The notes under the pieces: model-generated
Told to the model about the DNA's origin: nothing
The model's input: the letters and a program-made list of their open reading frames with translations, nothing else
Database searches by the model: none
NCBI RefSeq assembly: GCF_947255105.1
Contig: NZ_CAMYFP010000004.1
Span: 1 to 64,000, forward strand
DNA: 64,000 bases
Source: an uncultured Campylobacter sp.
Lineage (GTDB): Bacteria > Campylobacterota > Campylobacteria > Campylobacterales > Campylobacteraceae
Reading direction: 5' to 3'
Part shown: positions 31,353 to 40,707 of the stretch, piece by piece
Layout: every line of letters begins with the position of its first letter
How positions within the stretch are numbered: position 1 is the stretch's first letter
Program-made: the position numbers and the translations under genes

Positions 31353-32863
31353 TTTTTAAGAGTTAGATAGCTATTTAGCGCTCCAACATATGCTTTTGCA
31401 GTGGCAAACATAGTATCAACATCAAGCCCACGTCCTAAAACTGTGCTTTTGTCTTCAAACTCTACCTTTACAACGACCTTTGCAAGTGCGTCTTTGCCTC
31501 TACTTACAGCGCTTGCTTTGTAGTCAAGTAACTTTCCATCAATCTTTGAAATTCTATCAATCGCCTTAAATATCGCATCAACTGCACCATTGCCAAGTGC
31601 AGAATCGCTTATAAGTTTATCATCGTGCTCTATGGTGATACTTGCGCTAAAATGCCCATTAGTAGAGGTTAGACAGCTTAGTTTATCAACTGTATAAAAC
31701 TCAGGTATCTTAACACTCTCATTGCCAATAAGAGCACTTATATCATCATCAAATATCTCTTTTTTCTTATCGCAAAGCTCTTTAAATTTAACAAATAGCT
31801 CATTGATCTCATCATCGTCCAACTTAAATCCAAGCGAGATTAACTTCTCTTTAAAGGCATGTCTTCCCGAGTGCTTGCCAAGAACTAGCTCATTTTTCTC
31901 CATACCAATATCTTCGGCTTTAATAATCTCATAAGTCTGCGGATATTTTAAAACTCCATCTTGATGAATTCCACTCTCATGAGAAAAGGCATTTTTGCCA
32001 ACTATGGCCTTGTTAGGTTGTGGCTCCATTCCTATGATAGATGAGACCAAGCGACTTGTTGGATAGATCTCTTTGTGCTTTATATCGGTATAAAGTCCCC
32101 CAAAAAAATCATCTCTAGTCTTTATAGCCATTACTATCTCTTCTAATGCAGCATTGCCAGCCCTCTCTCCTATGCCATTTATCGTGCATTCTACCTGTCT
32201 TGCACCAGCACTTATGCAAGCTAGAGTGTTGGCAGTGGCAAGTCCTAGGTCGTTGTGATTGTGAACTGAGATGATAGCTCTATCCTTGATAAACTCTTTC
32301 ATAATCTTTATGAACTCATACATCTCACTTGGCAGACGATATCCTACAGTATCTGGTAAATTTATGGTTGTCGCGCCAGCATTGATAGCTGCATCGCAAA
32401 TCTCTTTTAAAAAACTTATCTCACTTCTACCAGCATCTTCACAACTAAACTCCACATCATCAACAAAGCTCTTTGCATACTCGATAGCGCCAACTGCACG
32501 CCTTATGACCTCATCTGGACTCATCTTTAGCTTATATTCCATATGAATGCCACTCGTTGCTATAAAGGTATGAATTCGCCTATTTTTAGCAGGTGATATG
32601 GCATTGGCGGCTGCTTTTATATCACTCTCCAAAGCTCTTGCAAGTGAGGTAACTCTTACACTATCTACCTCTTTTGAGATAGCATTTATCGCATTAAAGT
32701 CACCAACACTAGCCGCTGCAAATCCAGCCTCAATAACATCAACGCCCAACTTTTCAAGTGCAAGTGCAATCTGAATCTTCTCCTCTATATTCATAGAAGC
32801 ACCTGGACTTTGCTCGCCATCTCTTAGAGTTGTATCAAATACTATGATTTTATTGCTCTGCAT
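31343..32863 (-). CDS. leuA: 2-isopropylmalate synthase
   Basis: LeuA condenses acetyl-CoA with 2-oxoisovalerate, the first step of leucine synthesis. The 506-residue protein has the HMGL-like barrel with FDTTLRDGEQSPGASM at residues 8-23, the metal-binding HNHDLGLA, GIGERAGN, and a C-terminal regulatory domain (about 390-506) that binds leucine. Length is typical. It is the last gene of the minus-strand run and overlaps the pssA end by 14 nt. Confidence 0.97.
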   Translation of the reverse strand: MQSNKIIVFDTTLRDGEQSPGASMNIEEKIQIALALEKLGVDVIEAGFAAASVGDFNAINAISKEVDSVRVTSLARALESDIKAAANAISPAKNRRIHTFIATSGIHMEYKLKMSPDEVIRRAVGAIEYAKSFVDDVEFSCEDAGRSEISFLKEICDAAINAGATTINLPDTVGYRLPSEMYEFIKIMKEFIKDRAIISVHNHNDLGLATANTLACISAGARQVECTINGIGERAGNAALEEIVMAIKTRDDFFGGLYTDIKHKEIYPTSRLVSSIIGMEPQPNKAIVGKNAFSHESGIHQDGVLKYPQTYEIIKAEDIGMEKNELVLGKHSGRHAFKEKLISLGFKLDDDEINELFVKFKELCDKKKEIFDDDISALIGNESVKIPEFYTVDKLSCLTSTNGHFSASITIEHDDKLISDSALGNGAVDAIFKAIDRISKIDGKLLDYKASAVSRGKDALAKVVVKVEFEDKSTVLGRGLDVDTMFATAKAYVGALNSYLTLKNNH

Positions 32864-33584
32864 CTTGCTGCTCTTTCTTTTTTGCTAAAAATAGATTATA
32901 AAACGCTCTTGCAATGCCATAAATAACATATGAGGTCGATAAAAATAGACAAAACTCAAGTGGTTTTAGATATAAAATACCAAAAAAGATAATTGAAAAT
33001 ATCAATATCTTCATAGAGTAGGATTTTTTAAACTCAATCTTTTTAAAACTTGGATAGCGGATGTTGCTCACCATCAAAAAAGCCAAAAGTAGTGCAAATA
33101 GTAGCAATATCACTCCAACGCCCTTTACAGCGCCATAATGTAGATAAAAAGTAACCCATAGTGCCAAGCAAAGCGCTGTTATTGGGATTGGCAATCCGAT
33201 AAAAATGTTTGGCTCATAAGTTCCTGTAGTTATGTTAAATCTAGCAAGTCTAATGGCTCCAAATACCACAAATAGCGCACTTACCAAAATACCCATCTTT
33301 CCAAAATTGTGTCCCACAGCTGTATAAAAATAAACGGCCGGCGCTACTCCAAAAGCAACAAGATCGCTTAGTGAGTCAAACTCAACGCCAAATTTGGAGG
33401 TTGTGTTAGTAAGTCTTGCAACTCTTCCATCAAGTCCATCAAGAATAAGCGAGATAAAGATAAATAGCAACGCTCTTGAAAAAGAGCCATTTATAGAGGC
33501 GATGACAGCCACAACGCCCGCAAAACAACTAGCGGCGGTAAAAAAATTTGGTAGTAGATAGATAAGTTTTTTGTTGTTATTCAT
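32850..33584 (-). CDS. pssA: CDP-diacylglycerol-serine O-phosphatidyltransferase
   Basis: PssA makes phosphatidylserine from CDP-diacylglycerol and serine in the inner membrane. The CDP-alcohol phosphotransferase motif is present as LDGLDGRVARLTNTTSKFGVEFDSLSD, seen in parts as 'DGLDGRVARL' and 'GVEFDSLSD'. Six to eight membrane helices fill the 244 residues. It overlaps the Psd-like gene by 4 nt and leuA by 14 nt. Confidence 0.95.
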   Translation of the reverse strand: MNNNKKLIYLLPNFFTAASCFAGVVAVIASINGSFSRALLFIFISLILDGLDGRVARLTNTTSKFGVEFDSLSDLVAFGVAPAVYFYTAVGHNFGKMGILVSALFVVFGAIRLARFNITTGTYEPNIFIGLPIPITALCLALWVTFYLHYGAVKGVGVILLLFALLLAFLMVSNIRYPSFKKIEFKKSYSMKILIFSIIFFGILYLKPLEFCLFLSTSYVIYGIARAFYNLFLAKKKEQQDAEQ

Positions 33585-34186
33585 TGCAAACTCCCTATTA
33601 GCTCTCCAGCTTTTACGTTAGAATCCTCACTAAATAAAAGTCTAGTATTTTTTGGAACTCTCAAAACAATCTCTCCATCTACCATAAAAGCAACTCTTTG
33701 TCCCAGACTTGCGCTATCTAGGTCAAAAAGGTGAAGTTTCCTAGAAAAAACACCATAAAAAAGAGTCATTTCGCACTCAGAAAGATCGTTTTTAAAGATA
33801 AATTTGGCTTTGTTATTTAAAAGTCTGCTACTTTTCATAAAGTTACAAAGACTAAGTCCATTTTTAAATTTGAAAAGCTCTATTTTGCCATCTATTGGTG
33901 CTCTAACTTGTCCTGCATTAAGGATTGAGTTTATAAAAGAGAGCTCCAAATAGTCGCCCTTTATCTCAATCTTTTTAATTTTGCCATCGCATGGAGCATA
34001 GAAGCCACTCTTATCACTCTTTATAAACTCTCTTTCAGGATTTCTATAGATAAATAGTAAAAAAAGCACTATTAGTCCAAAAAATATAGCGCCTCCAAAT
34101 AAAAAAGAGAGCACAAAAAGCACCGCCGCTATACAAATACTTCTATATCCAAATTTAGAAATTATATTTATATCACTATTTTTCAT
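33581..34186 (-). CDS. Phosphatidylserine decarboxylase-like membrane protein without catalytic residues
   Basis: This 201-residue protein resembles short (type II) phosphatidylserine decarboxylases: two N-terminal membrane helices, 'LFIYRNPERE', 'YAPCDGKIKKIE', 'VRAPIDGKIE' and a C-terminal 'LGQRVAFMVDGEIVLRVP'. In active enzymes the segment before RAPVDG carries a His (DVHVNR type), and the C-terminal segment holds the Gly-Ser pair where the chain cleaves to form the pyruvoyl group. Here these read LNAGQVRAP and VDGEIV, so both His and Ser are missing. It lies between pssA and ftsH, as in other campylobacters. It is probably not a decarboxylase; a true psd must lie elsewhere. Confidence 0.7.
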   Translation of the reverse strand: MKNSDINIISKFGYRSICIAAVLFVLSFLFGGAIFFGLIVLFLLFIYRNPEREFIKSDKSGFYAPCDGKIKKIEIKGDYLELSFINSILNAGQVRAPIDGKIELFKFKNGLSLCNFMKSSRLLNNKAKFIFKNDLSECEMTLFYGVFSRKLHLFDLDSASLGQRVAFMVDGEIVLRVPKNTRLLFSEDSNVKAGELIGSLQ

Positions 34187-36107
34187 CTTTTTTCATCGCT
34201 TCTTTAATATCTTCATTCTCATCTACCAAGCCAACAAGCCTAGACTCTAGCCCATTTTCCTTCTCAAAAGTAGAGATTATCTCTCTTACTGTCTCACCAT
34301 CAATTGTCTCTTGCTTGTAAAGTGCCTCTACCATATTTTCAATAGCATCTTTATAAAGTGTAAGAGTCTCAACCACAGAGCGATATCTTATATCAAGCAT
34401 CTCTTTTACATAGTCATCAACTCTTTGAGCCATCTTATCACTATAGTCCTTTATGCTCTGTCCATAAAGAAAGGTGTTGCGTTGTTTTTCAAGTACCATA
34501 AGTCCGGCAACTTCACTCATGCCATACATTGAAACCATCGCCTTTATGATATCGGTTGCTCTTTCTAAGTCATTGCTAGCGCCAGTTGAAATCTCTTTAA
34601 TAAAGACCTCTTCAGCGCCTCTTCCGCCCAAAAGCACATCAACTTCAGCCAAAAGCTCATGTTTTTGCATAAGAAATTTATTCTCTTCAGGTGTGTTTAG
34701 TGTATAGCCAAGAGCTGCAAGTCCGCGCGGTATAATGGAGACTTTACTAACTAACTTAGCCCCTTTTGTAACCTCTGCAATAAGCGCATGGCCGCACTCA
34801 TGATAGGCGACAATTCTTTTTTCTTTTGGATTGACGCGGCGGGATTTTTTCTCCAAACCTGCAATAGAGCGCTCAACTGCTTCTATAAGATCTTTTTGCT
34901 CAACTGCCTTTTTGGACTCTCTTCCTGCCAAAAGTGCCGCCTCATTTATGATATTTTCAAGATCAGCTCCTGCAAGTCCTGTTGTAAGACGTCCTATCTC
35001 TTCGATATCTACATCATCGGCAAATTTAACATCTTTCATATGAACTTTCAGAATGTCACATCTGCCCTTAAAATCAGGTCTATCAACTAAAACTTGTCTA
35101 TCAAATCTTCCCGGTCTTAAAAGTGCAGCGTCCAAAATCTCAGGTCTATTTGTAGCTGCTATGACAATAACTGGCGATTTTCTAGCATCAAAACCATCCA
35201 TTTCACTCAAAAGTTGATTTAGAGTCTGCTCTCTCTCATCGTTTCCACCCATTGGACCACTAGATCTACTCTTTCCAATAGCATCAATCTCATCTATAAA
35301 GACAATAGATGGCGCCTCTTTTTTGGCATTTTCAAAGAGATCTCTTACTCTACTAGCACCAACTCCAACAAACATCTCAATAAAACTTGAAGCCGAGATA
35401 CTAAAAAATGGCACATCAGCCTCTCCTGCAACAGCTCTTGCAAGCAAAGTTTTACCAGTTCCTGGAGGTCCAACTAGTAGTATTCCTTTTGGAATTTTGG
35501 CTCCAAGGCGTAGATACTTTTCAGGATTTTTTAGATAATCAACTATCTCTTCAACCTCCTCTTTTGCCTCTTCAACGCCCGCTACATCGCTAAATTTGAC
35601 ATCTGGTTTTTCAGAATTCACTAGCTTTTTGCTACTTCCAACGCCTAAAATTCCACCACCTACATTTTTTTGCATTCGATTTACTAAAAACATCCATATT
35701 CCAAAAAAGATGGCTATGTAGATAGTCCAACTAAGAAGTTGGCTAAGAAAGGTATTTTCGCCATAAGCAGAGTATGGAATTCCCTTTTCTTCAAGCAAAG
35801 TGACCAAGCTAGGGTCTTGCACTTTTCTTGCCTCATAACTAGCCATTGGACCTTCAGCTTTGATAAATGTATCACCTATCGAAACTCTACTTATCTGCTT
35901 TTGCTCTATGAGAGTTTTTAGCTGTGAGTATTCAATCCTCTTCTTTCCCCCTGCAGCAAAGTTACTAAAATCGCCACTTTCAGATGATGAAACTCTAAAA
36001 AGAACGATAATAATCACGGCAAATATTATAAAGACAACTATTGGATTTTTGTTGAAAAAATTGTTGTTATTATCTTGGTTATTTTGCCTATTTTGGTTGT
36101 TTCTCAT
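34176..36107 (-). CDS. ftsH: ATP-dependent zinc metalloprotease FtsH
   Basis: This 643-residue membrane AAA+ protease degrades misassembled membrane proteins and regulators. It has two N-terminal membrane helices (about 25-42 and 125-145), Walker A GPPGTGKTLLARA (about 213), Walker B IVFIDEIDAIG, the second region of homology AATNRPEILDAALLRPGRFD (seen in part as 'LLRPGRFDRQV'), and zinc site HECGH. It starts 4 nt inside prmA and overlaps the Psd-like gene by 11 nt. Confidence 0.97.
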   Translation of the reverse strand: MRNNQNRQNNQDNNNNFFNKNPIVVFIIFAVIIIVLFRVSSSESGDFSNFAAGGKKRIEYSQLKTLIEQKQISRVSIGDTFIKAEGPMASYEARKVQDPSLVTLLEEKGIPYSAYGENTFLSQLLSWTIYIAIFFGIWMFLVNRMQKNVGGGILGVGSSKKLVNSEKPDVKFSDVAGVEEAKEEVEEIVDYLKNPEKYLRLGAKIPKGILLVGPPGTGKTLLARAVAGEADVPFFSISASSFIEMFVGVGASRVRDLFENAKKEAPSIVFIDEIDAIGKSRSSGPMGGNDEREQTLNQLLSEMDGFDARKSPVIVIAATNRPEILDAALLRPGRFDRQVLVDRPDFKGRCDILKVHMKDVKFADDVDIEEIGRLTTGLAGADLENIINEAALLAGRESKKAVEQKDLIEAVERSIAGLEKKSRRVNPKEKRIVAYHECGHALIAEVTKGAKLVSKVSIIPRGLAALGYTLNTPEENKFLMQKHELLAEVDVLLGGRGAEEVFIKEISTGASNDLERATDIIKAMVSMYGMSEVAGLMVLEKQRNTFLYGQSIKDYSDKMAQRVDDYVKEMLDIRYRSVVETLTLYKDAIENMVEALYKQETIDGETVREIISTFEKENGLESRLVGLVDENEDIKEAMKKDEK

Positions 36108-36931
36108 TTCTCTCCCTTGTTTTCATATACTAATGTTACCCATTCGTTTTTTTGCAACTCTTCAATAAGTTTAAAATCGCTAAAAGATTTTTTTATTCTA
36201 TCTAAATAATTGTCTAAAATTCCTGATAAAATTAGTTTGCCATCTCTTTTAACATATTTTTTTAAATCATTTTGTAATATCAATATAATATCTGCAATAA
36301 TATTTGCAACGACCAAATCATAGCTTTTCTTAGCGCTGCCAACACTTCCTACCCATGCACTCTCAAATTTGGCCCCATTTTTTCTAAAATTTTCTTTAGC
36401 TGCATCTATAGCTTGTGAGTCTGTATCACATATATCAACGCTAACTCCAAGTTTATTTAGCACAATTGCCAAAATACCACTCCCACACCCTACATCTAGG
36501 GCATCGCTTCCCTTTTTGGCATATTTTTCTATCATCTCCAAACAGCCACTTGTGCTTTCATGATGGCCTGAGCCAAAGGCCAAAGCTGGATCAATCGTGA
36601 TGTTTATTAGTCCATCTTTAGGACTGTGCCAACTAGGATGGATATAGAGCTTGCCAATCTGTATCGGCATAACGCTTTTTTTATAGCTCTCTATCCAATC
36701 TTTATCCTCTTTTTGCGTAACTTCTATCTTTAAGCAGGGGTCTAAATTTAGAGTTTTGGCAAGAGCTTTTTCAAACTCCTTTAGCCCATAAACAATCTCT
36801 TTGTCATCTCGCTCTCTCATGATAAAGCCATTTTCTATCTCCTCTACACAACTTACCCCAAGCTCAAAAACGAAATCTTTAAAAAGTTTATAGTTGGGTG
36901 ACTCAACCTTTATCTCAAAATATTTAGTCAT
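36104..36931 (-). CDS. prmA: Ribosomal protein L11 methyltransferase
   Basis: PrmA trimethylates ribosomal protein L11. The Rossmann SAM site is clear: DALDVGCGSGILAI, then 'VVANIIADIIL' (family N-P-P-like NI). The N-terminal substrate domain includes DPALAFGSGHHEST. I use ATG 36931 (MTKYFEIKV), which follows AAAGG; a TTG two codons upstream is the alternative. The gene overlaps hisA by 8 nt and ftsH by 4 nt. Length is 275 residues. Confidence 0.94.
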   Translation of the reverse strand: MTKYFEIKVESPNYKLFKDFVFELGVSCVEEIENGFIMRERDDKEIVYGLKEFEKALAKTLNLDPCLKIEVTQKEDKDWIESYKKSVMPIQIGKLYIHPSWHSPKDGLINITIDPALAFGSGHHESTSGCLEMIEKYAKKGSDALDVGCGSGILAIVLNKLGVSVDICDTDSQAIDAAKENFRKNGAKFESAWVGSVGSAKKSYDLVVANIIADIILILQNDLKKYVKRDGKLILSGILDNYLDRIKKSFSDFKLIEELQKNEWVTLVYENKGEK

Positions 36932-37637
36932 TTGCAACCTTTAAAGCCTCTTTTAAATTTATCCTACCCTCATAGTAGGCCTTCCCAATGATAACTCCAT
37001 CGATATTGTTCTTTTTGGCTAGTATGATATCTTCTATCCCACTCACACCGCCACTTGCTATCGTTGTTTTGGCGCTAAGTCTAGCAATTTGCTGTGTAAA
37101 ATCTACATTTATGCCACTAAGCATCCCATCTTTACTTATATCAGTGCAGATAATGGCAACTATAGATGACTCTTTATAGGCAGCTGCTAACTTGCCTGCC
37201 TCAATTCTGCTAACATCAGCCCAGCCCTCAACTGCAACCATCCCATCTATAGCATCTATGCCAACAACAATAGGATAGCTCAAGGCTAATTTTTTGGTAA
37301 GTTCTATGTTGTTTAGGGCAGTTGAGCCAAGTATAACTCTATCTACGCCACTCTCGATGTAGCTTTTTATACTCTTTTCATCTCTTATGCCGCCACCTAC
37401 TTCAATCTTTAGTGAAGTTTTTGAGGCAATTTTTTCTATCACATCGTGATTTATTTTTTGTCCAACAAATGCCCCATCAAGATCTACAATATGAAGCCAT
37501 TTTATGCCAAAATCTTGAAACTCTTTAGCCACATCTAAAGGCTCTTTGCTATAAATTTTGGCACTTTGCATAACCCCTTTGCTAAGCCTTACAGCAAAGC
37601 CCTCCTTTAAATCAATTGCCGGCAATATATCCATCAT
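36924..37637 (-). CDS. hisA: Phosphoribosylformimino-5-aminoimidazole carboxamide ribotide isomerase
   Basis: HisA catalyses the Amadori-type isomerisation in histidine synthesis. The 237-residue barrel shows ILPAIDLKEG (catalytic Asp8 region), HIVDLDGAF, EVGGGIRD, CTDISKDGML (second catalytic Asp) and ASGGVSG. Tandem ATGs start the gene on the stop of the PDC-domain gene (ATGATGGA). It is isolated from other his genes and embedded in an operon of glycosylation and housekeeping genes. Confidence 0.96.
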   Translation of the reverse strand: MMDILPAIDLKEGFAVRLSKGVMQSAKIYSKEPLDVAKEFQDFGIKWLHIVDLDGAFVGQKINHDVIEKIASKTSLKIEVGGGIRDEKSIKSYIESGVDRVILGSTALNNIELTKKLALSYPIVVGIDAIDGMVAVEGWADVSRIEAGKLAAAYKESSIVAIICTDISKDGMLSGINVDFTQQIARLSAKTTIASGGVSGIEDIILAKKNNIDGVIIGKAYYEGRINLKEALKVAND

Positions 37638-38524
37638 CTACTCCCTTTTCTACTCATATAAAGATAAAAGCCCAAAGATGAGATCAAAGCAGAAACTCCA
37701 ACGATGAGATAGACTGCATAGACTATATGCTCGGGCTTTGTCATGGCAAATTTGAATACAAGCATCAAAGCCTCAATTGCAAGTGCGATTATGATAGAGG
37801 TCAAAAACTTTATCATCGTCTTTGAGTTACCACCATTTTTTCTGCCAGCACCCAAAATCTCCTCTTCAAATATCGCTTTTACTAGATCTAAAATAGCCAA
37901 AGCCAAAGTTAGAAGAACTGTTGATTCAAACATCTCAGAAGTATCAATAAGATGAAGACTATTTGAAAATAGGCTCTTTACCCCAAAGAAAAATAAAATA
38001 CAAGTCACACCAAAAAGAGCCAAAGCAAGGAGTGTATATGCTACTCTAGAAACTTGCCCAAAGCGCCCATCTATGGAGCGTGGATTGATAAGCTTTAAGA
38101 TATCTGCCATATCAATATCGGCACATGCAATATATAAAAGCTCCTTTTTTGCACTGTAGATTGGCATTGCAACTGTTATACAAAGCTGCCCTGTAAGTGA
38201 GCTAGGATAGGGATCTGTGAGATAGCAACGTCTCTCTTTGACAGCATTATAGTAATACGATCTCAAACTTCTATTTTCTCCACTGCCAGTTCTATACTCC
38301 TCTTTTATGCTTATATTATCGCCTATTTGATAGCCATTTTTATCGAGTAGATAAAAGGCGTCATACTTAATAAGCTCGTGTGATATCTTATTAAAGCCTG
38401 AAAAAATAAGCTCTTTGTCCATATTTGGTAGGTAGTTTGGTATATTTCTACTAAATATGTAGCAAAGATAGGCTCTTGCCTTATATCTAATCTCCTGAAA
38501 CTCTTCTATCTCTTTTATTATCAT
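37634..38524 (-). CDS. PDC/Cache-type sensor domain protein with C-terminal membrane bundle
   Basis: In this 296-residue protein, residues about 10-145 fit a PDC (Cache) ligand-binding domain: 'YDAFYLLDKNGYQIGDN', 'RSYYYNAVKERRCYLTDPYPS' (seen in part) and 'ITVAMPIYSAKKELLYIACADI'. Four hydrophobic helices follow (about 158-182, 200-220, 238-258, 265-290). No kinase, chemotaxis or cyclase domain is present, and no N-terminal signal or helix, so the side of the membrane on which the sensor lies is unclear. It sits 3 bp after pglB and overlaps hisA by 4 nt. A role near glycosylation is inferred only from position. Confidence 0.6.
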   Translation of the reverse strand: MIIKEIEEFQEIRYKARAYLCYIFSRNIPNYLPNMDKELIFSGFNKISHELIKYDAFYLLDKNGYQIGDNISIKEEYRTGSGENRSLRSYYYNAVKERRCYLTDPYPSSLTGQLCITVAMPIYSAKKELLYIACADIDMADILKLINPRSIDGRFGQVSRVAYTLLALALFGVTCILFFFGVKSLFSNSLHLIDTSEMFESTVLLTLALAILDLVKAIFEEEILGAGRKNGGNSKTMIKFLTSIIIALAIEALMLVFKFAMTKPEHIVYAVYLIVGVSALISSLGFYLYMSRKGSR

Positions 38525-38527
38525 CTT

Positions 38528-40705
38528 CTATCTTTTTAGTTTATAAACTTTAGTCCATGGACTTAAAATGACAGGTTCAAACAGCTCTTTATCATAATTT
38601 TCAAGCACAAAAAGCTGTATAAAGGTCGAATTAAACATCTTTTTATCAAGCAACAACATCTTTCTATAATCTTTCATAAATATAAGATAAAGAGGCGCGT
38701 CGCTACCTTTGTTAAAGACAACTTCACTATTTAAAATATTGCCGCTATAGCTAGTTATTATCACCTTTTCTATAGGAATGGTGTTTTTATCCATCTGTAT
38801 AAAATACTCTTTATTTGCATTGGTACCTACCACAAAATCCCTTGTAACAATCAAGCCATCTTTTTCTTGGAAAAAATCTGTCTCATAAAAGAAAGATGGC
38901 GTGTTGCTCTTGCCTGTGGATAGATCAATCTCTGAAAAGAGCTTGACAGTAGAAAAGATACTAAACATTCTATATGGTAAATAATAGTAAATTTCTCTAG
39001 TTTTATTAGGCAGAGTTAAATTTCTATCCCCAAGATAGCTATAAAAAAGATCTATGTTATTATTTTCTATTTTGTAGTCTTGCAAAATTCTCTCTAGCCT
39101 TGGTGTTTTTGAAACGTTTTTTTCATTTCTCTCTTTATCAAGATATTCAACCTCTATCCTTGCCATATTGGCAGATCTTACCTGATCTTGTGTTAAAGCA
39201 TAACTTACAGCAAAGTTATCACTGCCTTTATGAACACCACCATCTATAAGAACATTTGTATCGGCATAATACATAATCGGATAGCCATAATCCCACCAAG
39301 CAAGTGTATAGTCCTTTTTATCGGCTATCTTATCCAGCTCTTCTAAAACTTTGACCTCATCATTTACAAAGACAGTTTGAGGTCTATACTCTTTGATGTG
39401 AGCAATCGATGGCTTAAGTGCAAAAAATGTAGCCGGTATAAAAAGAGCCAAAGATAGTATAAATTTGACAATAGGTAGCTCCTGCAACTTTGTTACAAAC
39501 AGACAAATCATCTCTATTATAAAAAAGAGTAGATATCCAAAGCCAAGTGCCATTATCGGCACAGCATATACCGTAAATCTAAGTCCAGCCTTAAGAGCAA
39601 TAAAGCCAAGACCTAGCATAGGCAGTGCTAAAAGCATCTCTTTTTTTCTAAAAAATAGTAGCAAAACTCCAGCACTAGATAGATAAAAGACCCAAGGAGC
39701 TGAGCTAATTCTCTTCATAAAAGTATCAAATGGTATAAGCTCAGTCTCATAAATAGTCGCTGTTACATTATAAAAATGAAAAACACCTAATTGGGTGCTG
39801 TCTTGATGTATATAACCTATTAACTTGCTAATTATAGGAGCTAGTCCGCCATTGTATATGGTCAAGGCAATAGCAAAAAGAGCCAAAGAAATCATTGTCT
39901 TTAAATTTGTCTCTTTTTTATAACAAAGCAGAACAAAAAAGAGAGCAAAAAGCGCTATTTCGATAAAAAGTGGGTTGTGGTTTGCAGCAAGTAGCATAAA
40001 GATAGTCGCTTTGTAGTTTTGAACTCTCTTTCTTTGGAATAGCAAAGTATAGGCAAAATAGGTGCCAATCATCGCCAAATTTAGCGAGTAGGATGAAGCA
40101 TACCAGTAGCCATAAATCAAGATAAAGATAGATGACAATAATAGATCTATATTACTATCATTTTTAGTTGATCTTATCATCGCCCACAGCACAAAGCAAG
40201 GTAAAACTATAGTAAGCATATCTGTATCATAGTAGCCAGCCATAGTCCTGTTATAGTAGCTAAGCGCCACAGAGGCGATAAAAGCAGCTATTGCGCCAGC
40301 TTCAAGGAACTTTAACTCCTTTGCAATCAAAATCAAAGGCACAACTATCAAAGATGAAAAATAGGCACTCATATAGAGTAAAATTGTCTCAAATTTAAGA
40401 GATGTAAAGAGCGATGAGATAAGATATGTAAGCCACGATAAAAAGCTACCAGTAAAAATTAAACTCTCTTTGTTGTAGCTACCATCTAACATATCCTTTG
40501 CGCCCTTGGCAAAAATATAGGAATCATTTGTATTTACCATAATCTCGCCATTGTAGAAAAGGGCACCACTGTTTTGCAAAGAGTAGACCCAATTAACCCA
40601 GTCCATCCTTGCATAGACGCTAAAAATATAGGCTAGTGCTATATAGATAACTACTCGTATCCAATCACACTCTTTAAAGCAACCAAAGACTTTTGTATTA
40701 TTCAT
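38528..40705 (-). CDS. pglB: Oligosaccharyltransferase PglB (STT3 family)
   Basis: PglB transfers lipid-linked glycan to Asn in D/E-x-N-x-S/T sequons in the periplasm. The 725-residue protein (C. jejuni PglB is 713) has the STT3 architecture: about 13 membrane helices to residue 435, then a periplasmic domain. Catalytic and metal residues are visible: NTNDSY (Asp61), GYYDTDM (Asp160/Asp162) and TIYETEL (Glu320). WWDYG at 470-474 recognises the sequon Ser/Thr. It lies 2 bp after the ecotin-like gene and just downstream of galE. The other pgl genes are not in this window, so the glycosylation locus is split. Confidence 0.95.
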   Translation of the reverse strand: MNNTKVFGCFKECDWIRVVIYIALAYIFSVYARMDWVNWVYSLQNSGALFYNGEIMVNTNDSYIFAKGAKDMLDGSYNKESLIFTGSFLSWLTYLISSLFTSLKFETILLYMSAYFSSLIVVPLILIAKELKFLEAGAIAAFIASVALSYYNRTMAGYYDTDMLTIVLPCFVLWAMIRSTKNDSNIDLLLSSIFILIYGYWYASSYSLNLAMIGTYFAYTLLFQRKRVQNYKATIFMLLAANHNPLFIEIALFALFFVLLCYKKETNLKTMISLALFAIALTIYNGGLAPIISKLIGYIHQDSTQLGVFHFYNVTATIYETELIPFDTFMKRISSAPWVFYLSSAGVLLLFFRKKEMLLALPMLGLGFIALKAGLRFTVYAVPIMALGFGYLLFFIIEMICLFVTKLQELPIVKFILSLALFIPATFFALKPSIAHIKEYRPQTVFVNDEVKVLEELDKIADKKDYTLAWWDYGYPIMYYADTNVLIDGGVHKGSDNFAVSYALTQDQVRSANMARIEVEYLDKERNEKNVSKTPRLERILQDYKIENNNIDLFYSYLGDRNLTLPNKTREIYYYLPYRMFSIFSTVKLFSEIDLSTGKSNTPSFFYETDFFQEKDGLIVTRDFVVGTNANKEYFIQMDKNTIPIEKVIITSYSGNILNSEVVFNKGSDAPLYLIFMKDYRKMLLLDKKMFNSTFIQLFVLENYDKELFEPVILSPWTKVYKLKR

Positions 40706-40707
40706 TT

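Noticed and set aside
36932..36937. Two-codon upstream TTG start for prmA
   Set aside because: ATG 36931 has the better spaced AAAGG site.
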